Source: Niabella pedocola (GTDB taxonomy: Bacteria; Bacteroidota; Bacteroidia; Chitinophagales; Chitinophagaceae). Taken from it: 64,000 bases of DNA. The notes beneath the pieces are model-generated. The model was not told where the DNA came from. It saw nothing but the letters and a program-made list of their open reading frames with translations, and did no database searches. The stretch lies in assembly GCF_021044425.1 (NCBI RefSeq), contig NZ_JAJNEC010000004.1, positions 186,001-250,000 on the forward strand, given 5' to 3'. This document shows positions 1-7,862 of this stretch, in pieces; the stretch's first letter is position 1; each line of letters begins with the position of its first letter. A program made the translations under genes and the position numbers.

Positions 1-1241
1 TTGAAGAGCAAACCCGCCGTTTAATGGAAGTATGCCGGATGCGGGATACACCGGTGATCGTGTTTATTAATAAAATGGATCGTGACGGAAAGAACCGGTT
101 CGACCTTCTTGAAGAAATTGAAAAAGAGCTGAATATTTCCCTGCACCCCATGACCTGGCCCATCAACAGCGGGAAGGACTTTAAGGGTGTATATAATCTG
201 TACGACAAAAACATCCGGTTATTCACCGCCAATACCAAGGCTGATGAAGAAGATACCCTGGCCATTTCAGACATCCACGATCCTGTTTTGGATACCCGGC
301 TGGGGGCTACAGACGCCGCCCTGTTAAGGGAGGACGTGGAACTGGTAGACGGGGTAAATGGCGCACTGAATGTGGCCGACTACCTGGCCGCAAAAGTATC
401 GCCGGTATTTTTTGGGAGTGCCATCAACAACTTCGGAGTAAAAGAAATGCTGGATACCTTTATCCGCATAGCGCCGCCTCCACAAAGCCGCGAAACCTCC
501 ACCCGGCAGGTAAACGTGGAAGAAGAAAAACTCAGCGGATTCATTTTTAAGATCCACGCCAACCTGGATCCCAAACACCGCGACCGGATCGCGTTCTTCA
601 GGGTTTGTTCCGGAAAGTTTGAACGCAACAAATATTTCCATCATGTGCGCCTGGATAAAGATGTTCGTTTCAGCAATCCCTACTCCTTTATGGCACGGGA
701 TAAAAGCATCATCCAGGATGCCTATGCCGGCGATGTGGTAGGTTTATTTGACACGGGCAACTTTAAAATAGGCGATACCTTAACAGAAGGAGAAAACTTC
801 TTTTTTACAGGGATCCCTTCTTTCTCTCCTGAGATCTTCAAAGAGGTAATTAATAAAGACCCGATGAAAACCAAGCAACTGGAGAAAGGACTACTGCAAC
901 TGACCGATGAGGGCGTAGCACAATTGTTTACGCAGTTTGGCGGCACCAAAAAGATTGTGGGTTGTGTAGGTGAACTCCAGTTTGAGGTAATACAGTACCG
1001 CCTGCTCCATGAATACGGTGCCTCCGTTGAATTCAGGGCGCTGCCTTTTTACAAAGCCTGCTGGCTAACCAGTACCGATTCTCAAAAACTGGAAGACTTT
1101 GGCAAATTCAAACAAACCAATACCGGAGAAGATAAGGACGGCAACATGGTATACCTGGCACAAAGCGAATGGTTCCTGAATACGGAGATCACCAATAACC
1201 CCGATATAAAATTTCATTTCAGCAGCGAGATCCACCAGTAA
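1..1241 (+). CDS. prfC: Peptide chain release factor 3 (RF3), 5'-truncated by window edge
   Basis: This is the C-terminal part of RF3, the translational GTPase that removes RF1/RF2 from the ribosome after peptide release. The frame is open from base 3, and the residues before the first internal Met (EEQTRRLMEVCR) match RF3, so the true start lies left of the window. The NKMD guanine-specificity motif (G4) is at the very beginning; the P-loop and switch regions must be outside. Domains II and III follow, with the RF3-typical stretches FFGSAINNFGV and GVVGELQFEV-like GCVGELQFEVIQYRL. It ends with TAA at 1239-1241. No terminator is visible after it. EF-G is excluded by the RF3-specific length and C-terminal sequence. 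Identification is from family knowledge and is firm. Confidence 0.95.
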   Translation, partial: EEQTRRLMEVCRMRDTPVIVFINKMDRDGKNRFDLLEEIEKELNISLHPMTWPINSGKDFKGVYNLYDKNIRLFTANTKADEEDTLAISDIHDPVLDTRLGATDAALLREDVELVDGVNGALNVADYLAAKVSPVFFGSAINNFGVKEMLDTFIRIAPPPQSRETSTRQVNVEEEKLSGFIFKIHANLDPKHRDRIAFFRVCSGKFERNKYFHHVRLDKDVRFSNPYSFMARDKSIIQDAYAGDVVGLFDTGNFKIGDTLTEGENFFFTGIPSFSPEIFKEVINKDPMKTKQLEKGLLQLTDEGVAQLFTQFGGTKKIVGCVGELQFEVIQYRLLHEYGASVEFRALPFYKACWLTSTDSQKLEDFGKFKQTNTGEDKDGNMVYLAQSEWFLNTEITNNPDIKFHFSSEIHQ

Positions 1242-1385
1242 TCAGCAGATTTCACCCGCTATATATTCCCACTGCTCCGGGCATTGCTTTTACGTTTTAC
1301 CGGCTTACCGGCGGGATCAGCCTTCAGGCTTTATCCTGCAGGAGCTCCTGCGGAAACGCATTTTTTATTATCTTTCTTTTTTAAA

Positions 1386-2663
1386 ATGATCCCCATGCGC
1401 ATTTTTAAACTCCTGCTGCTGGCATTGATTCCCGTTTCGCAGATAGCAGCTCAAAGCACCGGCACCTTCAATACGGCTACGGTTGAAAAGGCGATCCGCT
1501 TTCTTGCCGCTGATGAAATGAAGGGACGGCCGGTTTACTCGCCGGAGATCGATAAAGCAGCAGACTTTATTGCGGCATCCTTTAAAAAAAGCGGTTTACA
1601 GCCCTTGCAGGGAAGCTCCTTTTTACAGCCGTTTACGGCCTATAGCGCCGCATTCAGAGGCCTTACCGCCCGTATTGATCAAAAAGAAATTTCGAAAGAT
1701 AAGATCATTGTGATTACCGGGGAGCCGGAACTGGAAGTAACCGAAAAATCAGGATATACCATCAGCGCAATCCCCGCCGGCAGTTCGCTCTTTCAAAAAG
1801 CATCTGAAGCTGTAAGCAACGGCAAAAACAATATTGTGCTGGTAGATGAAAGCTTTGCACCGGACTTTAAACGATTGGTATATTTTAAACGGAACTTTCT
1901 TAAGCGACCCGGTGCCACCGTTTTTGTACTGGGCAATTACGCCCTGCAAACCTATACCATCAAGGCAGCACATGTTATTACGGGGCATAAACTTGCAAAC
2001 GTAGCCGGGCTGTTACCCGGTAAATCACGCAAGGATGAATATGTGATCTTTTCCGCCCATTATGATCATATCGGTATTGGAAAGCCGGTAAGCGGAGATT
2101 CGATTTACAATGGCGCCAATGATGATGCATCCGGTACCACAGCCGTACTATTGCTTGCCGATCATTTTGCTGCTCAAAAAAACAATGAGCGCTCAATTAT
2201 TTTTGTAGCCTTTACCGCAGAAGAATCCGGAGGATTTGGCTCGCAGTATTTCAGTCAACAGCTGGATCCATCCAGTATTGCAGCCATGCTCAACATCGAA
2301 ATGATTGGTACAGACAGCAAATGGGGAAAGAATTCGGCCTATATTACCGGGTTTGAAAAATCATCACTGGGATCCATTCTTCAAAAGAACCTGGCCGGAA
2401 CGGGCTTTGCATTTCACCCCGACCCATACCCTATTCAGCAGCTGTTCTACCGTTCCGACAATGCCACCCTGGCCAAACTAGGGGTACCGGCACATACCAT
2501 ATCCACCTCAAAGATGGATACCGAGCCGCATTATCATCAACCAAGTGACACAGTGGAAACACTGGATCTTAACAATATGACAGAGATCATCCGGTCTATC
2601 GGTATCAGCGCACAATCCATCATTGCCGGTAAAGACACCCCTACCCGGGTGAAGGAAGAATAA
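1386..2663 (+). CDS. Exported M28 family zinc aminopeptidase
   Basis: Predicted secreted metallopeptidase of family M28 that would release N-terminal residues from peptides in the periplasm or outside the cell. The frame can be read from 1284, but the signal peptide MRIFKLLLLALIPVSQIAAQ begins at 1395, so the start is 1386 or 1395 (1386 used, 425 aa). Zinc-site motifs are in order: SAHYDH (H about 225), NGANDDASG (bridging Asp about 246), AFTAEESGG (catalytic and ligand Glu about 279-280), NIEMIG (Glu where Asp is common) and PHYHQPSD (last His near 385). An apical segment of roughly residues 80-200 precedes the catalytic core, as in PA-domain-like M28 enzymes. It stands alone on the + strand; the next gene begins 59 bp later and may be co-transcribed. 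Substrate preference cannot be read from sequence. Confidence 0.9.
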   Translation: MIPMRIFKLLLLALIPVSQIAAQSTGTFNTATVEKAIRFLAADEMKGRPVYSPEIDKAADFIAASFKKSGLQPLQGSSFLQPFTAYSAAFRGLTARIDQKEISKDKIIVITGEPELEVTEKSGYTISAIPAGSSLFQKASEAVSNGKNNIVLVDESFAPDFKRLVYFKRNFLKRPGATVFVLGNYALQTYTIKAAHVITGHKLANVAGLLPGKSRKDEYVIFSAHYDHIGIGKPVSGDSIYNGANDDASGTTAVLLLADHFAAQKNNERSIIFVAFTAEESGGFGSQYFSQQLDPSSIAAMLNIEMIGTDSKWGKNSAYITGFEKSSLGSILQKNLAGTGFAFHPDPYPIQQLFYRSDNATLAKLGVPAHTISTSKMDTEPHYHQPSDTVETLDLNNMTEIIRSIGISAQSIIAGKDTPTRVKEE

Positions 2664-2722
2664 ATTTTTAAGCCCCTTATGTAAAAACGCGGGTAACGGC
2701 ATCATATGCAATAAAATTTGCC

Positions 2723-3316
2723 ATGAGAATCTTTTACCTGATGCCCCTCCTGCTTTTGGGGTTTATGAACAGCCATAGTCAGAACAAAAAGTTTGAGGCG
2801 CTGCTGCAAAAAGGGAATCTTACTTTTAAAATGCCCGACAACTTTGACACCCTGGCCGTTGTAAACAACCCCGATATGAACTATGAGCTGGCATTAAAAA
2901 GCAAAACAAAGGACCTGGAGATCCGGTACGCCATACGCCCGCTGAAAGAACGGATCGAACAATTTGAACAAAAACAAAAGGACACCTCTTCGAAGATGTT
3001 TGCAGGCGCCCATCCCAACAAAATATACCAAACCGTTTTTTTGACCGTGATCATGAACACATCCGGCAATCATCAGCAGGTACCCGGCTTTAAAAGCTTT
3101 CCACCGGAAGCGGTAAAAAGAGAGTTTAACGCCGGCTGGGGCGCCACTACGGTTTATCCGCTGAAATCAGTGTTTGGAAAAGGGTATAGCAACTGTATGC
3201 TGGTAACCCTGCACCGCGATGACCAGGCCGATGCCTATATTTTTTACCTGTTTAATAACAAGGAAGACCTGACAACCGCTTTGCCGGCTTTTCATGCATT
3301 AACGTTCAGCAACTGA
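2723..3316 (+). CDS. Exported hypothetical protein
   Basis: A 197-residue protein with a clear N-terminal signal peptide (MRIFYLMPLLLLGFMNSHSQ, cleavage likely after SHSQ). I do not recognise the mature domain. It is mixed alpha/beta in appearance, has a charged segment near residues 70-95 (KERIEQFEQKQKD) and a single internal Cys in YSNCMLV. The C-terminal pattern (ADAYIFYLFNNKEDL...PAFHALTFSN) resembles small periplasmic proteins that bind or sense, but no family is claimed. The gene follows the M28 peptidase by 59 bp in the same direction. The start is the first Met before the signal peptide, and coding character is convincing because of that signal and the length. Confidence 0.75.
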   Translation: MRIFYLMPLLLLGFMNSHSQNKKFEALLQKGNLTFKMPDNFDTLAVVNNPDMNYELALKSKTKDLEIRYAIRPLKERIEQFEQKQKDTSSKMFAGAHPNKIYQTVFLTVIMNTSGNHQQVPGFKSFPPEAVKREFNAGWGATTVYPLKSVFGKGYSNCMLVTLHRDDQADAYIFYLFNNKEDLTTALPAFHALTFSN

Positions 3317-3389
3317 ACTGTTGGAAAAGTTTCCGGTAGCTACTTATGTAATTTTTATTCTGCCGGCATCCTTGGTATAAACAGCAATT

Positions 3390-3938
3390 ATGAATATCAG
3401 CATTCCTGATCCCTGTCATGAAAACTGGGGAAATATGCAGCCTGAAGAAAAGGGGCGTTTCTGTAATGCCTGTTGCAAAACCGTTATTGACTTTACGGAT
3501 ATGAGCCCGGAGGCGATTGGTGCCTATCTTAAAACCCATCAATCACAGCGGGTCTGCGGGCGGTTTACGGCAGGTCAACTCTACGGTGAGCAAACTCTCA
3601 ACGGTGTGCAGCCAACACTTCTTTCTTTAACAAAGTCGGTATGGCAATCCACACTGGGCTATACACGCAAGCTGGCAGCCGTCTTTTTGTTGTTCCTGGT
3701 GTTTAGCCAGAACTCGCAGGCACAAACCGCCAAAAAAGACTCGGGGAAGCATGCTGTAACGGTTGCCCCGGAACCATTGATAGGGAAAATAGCGGTATGT
3801 CCACCCAAACCAGAACCGGTAAAAAAGAGGCCATCGCATAAAACGGAGCGACTGCCGGTTTTAAAAAGTGACAGTCTTACTACCGAGAAAAAAATCATCA
3901 CTATGGGAATCGTTGTATTGAACCCTGCGAAAAAATAA
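3390..3938 (+). CDS. Cys-rich N-terminal domain membrane protein, copy 1
   Basis: A 182-residue protein whose first 65 residues form a compact Cys-rich module: PCHENWGNM (C9), GRFCNACCKTVIDFTDMSP (C25, C28, C29) and VCGRF (C56). This module recurs at the N terminus of many Bacteroidota proteins; I know of no proven function. A hydrophobic segment around residues 95-110 (KLAAVFLLFLVFSQ) is followed by an Ala-Gln stretch like a signal-peptide cleavage site and then a Pro/Lys-rich tail. The simplest topology is a cytoplasmic Cys module, one membrane pass and a periplasmic tail. It lies 5 bp upstream of a paralogue with the same Cys spacing, so the two are surely one operon. Metal or Fe-S binding by the CxxCC cluster is inference. 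Confidence 0.8.
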   Translation: MNISIPDPCHENWGNMQPEEKGRFCNACCKTVIDFTDMSPEAIGAYLKTHQSQRVCGRFTAGQLYGEQTLNGVQPTLLSLTKSVWQSTLGYTRKLAAVFLLFLVFSQNSQAQTAKKDSGKHAVTVAPEPLIGKIAVCPPKPEPVKKRPSHKTERLPVLKSDSLTTEKKIITMGIVVLNPAKK

Positions 3939-3943
3939 TCGCC

Positions 3944-4552
3944 ATGAAAATTCAGATCCCGACCCCCTGTCAGGAAAACTGGGAAGCCATGCATCCCCGT
4001 GAAAACGACCGTTATTGCGATACCTGTTGCAAAACAGTAGTGGATTTTACCAGTATGTCGCCCGATGCTATTTCAGCCTATCTGGTACAACACCAGTCAC
4101 AAAAAATATGCGGGCGCTTCACCAAAAAGCAGCTGACAGTGGAGTATGCGGACATTTACGCAGCTACCACGCATATTGCTGGCTCCGGATGGTCATCCAT
4201 GAAAAAGATCGTCGCCGTTTTTGTATTGCTCTTTGCTTTGTCCCAGGCGGGGAATGCGCAGACACCTCCAAAAGATACCCAGAGCGTCATCATTGTAACA
4301 AGCGATGCTAAACGGCCGCCAAAAACAACGGCGAATGCAGATCCATTTACCAATGCAGTGCCTCAGCTCCCGGCACCGCCGGCTCAATGTATTGAAGTTC
4401 GATTGGGTGGACTGGCGATAACACCGCAAAAAAAGCAAACAAAAAGAAAATTGAAACGGCTTCAAAAGCAGGAAGCGCGGAAAAAGCAGGAGGCTTTAGA
4501 TCAACTGGCCGGAGAAGTGGTTGTGGTTGCCGGAATGGTTCAAACAGACTGA
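3944..4552 (+). CDS. Cys-rich N-terminal domain membrane protein, copy 2
   Basis: Paralogue of the preceding gene, 202 residues. The Cys module is at identical positions: PCQENWEAM (C9), DRYCDTCCKTVVDFTSMSP (C25, C28, C29), ICGRF (C56). Residues 86-106 (MKKIVAVFVLLFALSQAGNAQ) look exactly like a classical signal peptide, but placed internally after the Cys module. An ATG at 4201 could therefore yield a separately exported short form; that is speculation. The C-terminal 100 residues differ from copy 1 and end in a strongly basic, probably helical stretch (KKQTKRKLKRLQKQEARKKQ) and a hydrophobic tip. The two genes are separated by 5 bp. Function unknown. Confidence 0.8.
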   Translation: MKIQIPTPCQENWEAMHPRENDRYCDTCCKTVVDFTSMSPDAISAYLVQHQSQKICGRFTKKQLTVEYADIYAATTHIAGSGWSSMKKIVAVFVLLFALSQAGNAQTPPKDTQSVIIVTSDAKRPPKTTANADPFTNAVPQLPAPPAQCIEVRLGGLAITPQKKQTKRKLKRLQKQEARKKQEALDQLAGEVVVVAGMVQTD

Positions 4553-4614
4553 TCCTGTTTTATTGGTTTGTTTTTGCTGAGCGCAGCTGATATATGATTT
4601 ATAACTCCTAAGAT

Positions 4615-5014
4615 GTCATCCCGGACCGTTCCGGGATCTGTTTTTTCTGTCGTCCTGAACTTGTTTCAGGACCTAACAACGATAGATGCTGAAACATCCC
4701 GATACATCTGGACAGCATGGCAAGAAGTACAAACTGTCTCTCCAAAAATATCATCCTAGATGCTGAAACATCCCGATACATCGGGACAGCATGACTGAAA
4801 ATGTGATTTGTCGTCCTGAAGATGCCATCCGGGCTTGTTCCGGGATCTGTTCCTGTTTCAGGACCAGGTGTACAGATATTGAAACACAATTTGTCGTCCT
4901 GAACTTGTTTCAGGACCTAACAGCGATAGATGCTGAAACATCCCGATTGATGATAGATGTATAAACTATCTCTTCAAAAATATCCTAGAGATGCTGAAAC
5001 AAGTTCAGCATGAC
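4615..5014. repeat. Palindromic repeat cluster, left of GIY-YIG gene
   Basis: A 400-bp block with several short perfect or near-perfect palindromes. Type A has ATCCCGG/CCGGGAT arms (4618-4637; degraded copy 4823-4846). Type B has GTCCTGAA/TTCAGGAC arms around CTTGT (4652-4672, 4896-4916; half copy at 4812-4820). Type C has ATGCTGAA/TTCAGCAT arms around ACAAG (4991-5011), plus longer C-like hairpins at 4686-4719 and 4760-4793. The B and C cores are reverse complements of each other. Bases 4831-4926 are a perfect 96-bp direct repeat of 5454-5549 on the other side of the GIY-YIG gene. The block resembles REP-type interspersed repeats; it has no coding content. Confidence 0.85.
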
Positions 5015-5038
5015 TGAAAGCGCGATCTGGCTCAACGA

Positions 5039-5335
5039 TTACTGCAACCATTCATCGGAAAGATCTTTCATATCTGAATTTTGTTCCTTGATCAAGTTTA
5101 GTTTCCATTCCCGGTGCCATCGTTTCAGCTGCTTTTCCCGTGCGATAGCATTCCGGATGTCGGAGAAATCCTCATAATACACCAGGTAATAACAATGATA
5201 CCGGGCGGTAAATCCCGCTCCATCCCCGCTTTTATGTTCCTGCATCCTGCGAACAAGATCGTTCGTAACACCGATATACAATACGGTTCTTAAATAATTG
5301 GAAACGATATAAACAGAGTAAGTAATGATACGCAT
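5039..5335 (-). CDS. Small GIY-YIG nuclease-domain protein
   Basis: Stand-alone GIY-YIG endonuclease domain of 98 residues. The two signature strands are present (YSVYIVS and VLYIGVTNDL), followed by the conserved Arg-rich helix (LVRRMQEHK), the YYLVYYED strand and the AIAREKQLKRWHREWKLNLI helix with the catalytic-type Glu, ending DLSDEW. The frame extends upstream to 5377, but the Met at 5335 directly before the YVY strand is the family-typical start. Such proteins are often annotated UPF0213 or 'excinuclease subunit C-like'; their cellular role is not established. The gene sits alone between two blocks of palindromic repeats, with a type C palindrome 25 bp beyond its stop codon and A-B-C palindromes beyond its start. 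Confidence 0.88.
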   Translation of the reverse strand: MRIITYSVYIVSNYLRTVLYIGVTNDLVRRMQEHKSGDGAGFTARYHCYYLVYYEDFSDIRNAIAREKQLKRWHREWKLNLIKEQNSDMKDLSDEWLQ

Positions 5336-5442
5336 AGCTTCACAGGTTATAGGTGCAATGCGTCTGTAAGATAACAAATTTAATTTTGTTAGCCATTAAG
5401 ATGTAGTATCCTTTGAAAACAATCTTCTTTTGCCGTCCTTAA

Positions 5443-5576
5443 GATGTCATCCCGGGCTTGTTCCGGGATCTGTTCCTGTTTCAGGACCAGGTGTACAGAT
5501 ATTGAAACACAATTTGTCGTCCTGAACTTGTTTCAGGACCTAACAGCGACAGATGCTGAAACAAGTTCAGCATGAC
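5443..5576. repeat. Palindromic repeat unit, right of GIY-YIG gene
   Basis: A 134-bp A-B-C unit: type A arms at 5448-5468, type B at 5519-5539 and type C at 5553-5573. Bases 5454-5549 match 4831-4926 without a mismatch over 96 bp, and 5551-5576 repeats 4989-5014 exactly over 26 bp. The GIY-YIG gene is therefore bracketed by near-identical sequence in direct orientation, the arrangement expected of a unit that has been copied or moved together with its flanks. Confidence 0.85.
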
Positions 5577-5698
5577 CGAAAGCGTAAACTGCCGTCATAA
5601 AAAACCAGCAACCCTCCCGGAAATTCAGGGGAAAAAAACAGGGCTGACCAATAATGTCTTGGTCAGTCCGTCTTATATACATCCGGATCGTTCTTTAT

Positions 5699-6409
5699 TT
5701 AAAAATAGAAAACACCGCTTACACCGATGGCACGATGCTGGTTGTTTTTGTTAGCATTATTATCGTTGCTTCCTCCCGGAGCGGTATTGGTAAGACCGAT
5801 TCCATACTGGGCATGTACACCTACCCTGCCGAAATCCACTCCACCGATAATATTGGCACCAAAATCAAACCGTTTAAACTGCCCGGATCCAACCGTACCG
5901 TTGCGGTCACCGCCATCTAACGGGTTATCATTCCCCCATTCAATGTTTTTGGATGATGTAGTACTATTCCCCCCGGTTTCTACGGTTGTTTTTAGCTTAC
6001 CACCCAATCCTACTGCGGCATAAGGTCCGGCTCCGATGTAGGCTTTTACTTTTTCATTAAAAGGCAACATGATGGCTACATTCACCGGCAACTCCAGGTA
6101 CAATGGATTCACCTTATACGTAGTTCTTACCCCTTCCGCCAGTGCCGTGGAAGACTCTGTTCCCTTGGAAGTAAGATCAAGCCCCGTTCTGATTTCAAAA
6201 GTAGATCCCAAAGGAATGGCACCAATCACCCCGGCATTGAAGCTATTCAACCGTTTACTATCGTCTAAATTACCTTCCCTGCCGTTGGTAATGTTTGTGT
6301 TGTTCCAGCCTGCTTTGACCCCAAACTTTGCATCCGTAAATCCCTGTGCATGGGCCACCTGGAGCATCCCAAAAAAGGCCATTGTTCCAATAATCAATTT
6401 GCATTTCAT
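5699..6409 (-). CDS. PorT-family outer-membrane beta-barrel protein
   Basis: A 236-residue exported protein with signal peptide MKCKLIIGTMAFFGMLQVAHAQ and alternating hydrophobic/polar strands ending in a terminal aromatic (SGVFYF), typical of an eight-stranded outer-membrane barrel. Barrel-like segments are FGVKAGWNNTNI, FEIRTGLDLTSKG, YLELPVNVAIMLPF, VKAYIGAGPYAAVGLGG, FDFGANIIGGVDFGRVGV and HAQYGIGLTN. This pattern is that of the OMP_b-brl_2/PorT-like families. A long polar loop (residues 145-175) and an Asn-rich loop (NDNNANKNNQ) would face the outside. It has no operon partner: the repeat block lies downstream and an empty region upstream. The specific function is unknown. Confidence 0.85.
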   Translation of the reverse strand: MKCKLIIGTMAFFGMLQVAHAQGFTDAKFGVKAGWNNTNITNGREGNLDDSKRLNSFNAGVIGAIPLGSTFEIRTGLDLTSKGTESSTALAEGVRTTYKVNPLYLELPVNVAIMLPFNEKVKAYIGAGPYAAVGLGGKLKTTVETGGNSTTSSKNIEWGNDNPLDGGDRNGTVGSGQFKRFDFGANIIGGVDFGRVGVHAQYGIGLTNTAPGGSNDNNANKNNQHRAIGVSGVFYF

Positions 6410-6827
6410 AGTTTATGTTTTTTTGAATAAATAATTGCACTACCTGCATAGTACCTATCTCTCTTACTATGTCATATTGCATGCCAAAAACCGGTGCACC
6501 TGTATTTCCCGTTATTATTTTCAACCTGCGGGCAACAGCAACATGTTCCTCAAACATCTAATCTCCAATCAATTGGCTCCCGCAATTCATGCTTATTGAG
6601 CAGCCGGTAACGGCCTCCCCTTCATATGCTTTAGATTGAAAAACTGATCAGCTCCGTTAACCGGTAAACCTCCGGCTTATAACCGTACCATCAACCGGGA
6701 AGGCAGGCATTTCTGCACCCTTACAACCCGGAACCATTTGATGCCGGTATTTGTTACATTTGAGGATGATACGTCCCGTTTGTAATTGTAATAAGAGGTC
6801 GTATCCTATAAAGCAAATAAAAAGATC
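6410..6827. other. Intergenic region between divergent genes
   Basis: About 420 bp between the barrel gene (-) and the LLM monooxygenase gene (+). Both promoters should lie here, but I see no convincing TAnnTTTG element close to either start, no long inverted repeat and no coding frame. Confidence 0.5.
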
Positions 6828-7850
6828 ATGAAAAAAATAGGATTTTTATCGTTTGGACATTGGGCCGATCACCCGGCGTACAGCACTAAAACAGCAAGCG
6901 ATACCTTGCTTCAGTCTATCGACCTGGCCGTAGCAGCAGAAGAAATGGGTATCGACGGTGCCTATTTCCGGGTGCACCATTTTGCCCGGCAGCTGGCATC
7001 ACCCTTTCCTTTATTGGCGGCCATCGGTGCCCGCACCCGTAAAATTGAAATCGGCACGGGCGTGATTGATATGCGCTATGAAAATCCATTGTATATGGCA
7101 GAAGATGCCGGGGCAGCGGACTTAATTTCCGGTGGCCGCCTGCAATTAGGAATCAGCAGGGGATCGCCCGAACAGGTAATGGAAGGATGGCGCTACTTTG
7201 GCTATGAACCGGCAGCAGGAGAAAGCGATGTGGATATGGGCCGCCGGAAAGGCCTGGAGTTTTTTGAACAACTGAAGGGCGAAGGATTTGCAGAGCCGAA
7301 CCCCAACCCGATGTTCCCCAACCCACCCGGACTGCTGCGCCTGGAGCCGTTTGCGCCGGGGTTGCGTGATCGCATCTGGTGGGGATCCGCCTCTGATGCC
7401 ACCGCAATCTGGGCCGGCAAGGTGGGTATGAACCTTCAAAGTTCCACCCTGAAATTTGATGAAAGCGGTAAGCCGTTCCATATACAGCAGGCCGAACAGA
7501 TCCGGTTGTTTAAACAAGCCTGGAAAGAAGCAGGGCATCCGCGCGCACCCAGGGTTTCGGTAAGCCGGTCTATTTTTGCTTTGGTAAATGATCAGGACCG
7601 TTATTATTTTGGCCACGAGGCCGACCGAACCGATAAGATCGGAAACATCGAAGCAGATAAACGTGCCATTTTTGGGCGGAGCTATGCCGCAGCGCCCGAT
7701 CAGCTCATTGAAGAACTGTCCAGGGATGAGGCCATCCAGGAAGCGGATACGATCCTGTTGACGATCCCCAATACATTGGGCGTTGATTACAACGTGCACG
7801 TACTTTCATCCATACTGGAACATGTGGCACCCGGACTGGGATGGCGGTAA
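6828..7850 (+). CDS. LLM-class flavin-dependent oxidoreductase (luciferase-like monooxygenase)
   Basis: A 340-residue TIM-barrel flavoprotein of the bacterial luciferase-like family, which uses reduced FMN or F420 to oxidise small organic molecules. Family features are the N-terminal GFLSFGHW strand, the DLAVAAEEMGIDGAYFRVHHF segment, the conserved pattern KIEIGTGVIDMRYENPLYMAEDAG and the RLQLGISRGSPEQV flavin-phosphate strand. The C-terminal part contains the PDQLIEELSRD helix typical of the group. The length is normal. The next gene, an FAD-dependent monooxygenase, begins 12 bp later, so the two are very likely one transcript and may act in one oxidation pathway. The substrate cannot be inferred. 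No cytoplasmic export signal is present. Confidence 0.9.
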   Translation: MKKIGFLSFGHWADHPAYSTKTASDTLLQSIDLAVAAEEMGIDGAYFRVHHFARQLASPFPLLAAIGARTRKIEIGTGVIDMRYENPLYMAEDAGAADLISGGRLQLGISRGSPEQVMEGWRYFGYEPAAGESDVDMGRRKGLEFFEQLKGEGFAEPNPNPMFPNPPGLLRLEPFAPGLRDRIWWGSASDATAIWAGKVGMNLQSSTLKFDESGKPFHIQQAEQIRLFKQAWKEAGHPRAPRVSVSRSIFALVNDQDRYYFGHEADRTDKIGNIEADKRAIFGRSYAAAPDQLIEELSRDEAIQEADTILLTIPNTLGVDYNVHVLSSILEHVAPGLGWR

Positions 7851-7862
7851 ACGGAACAAAAG

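Noticed and set aside
4608..4889. Minus-strand open frame of about 90 codons inside the repeat block
   Set aside because: It is a translation of the palindromic repeats and has no independent coding character.
4615..5576. Insertion sequence carrying the GIY-YIG gene
   Set aside because: The flanks are direct, multi-copy palindromes, not terminal inverted repeats with target duplication, and the protein is not a transposase.
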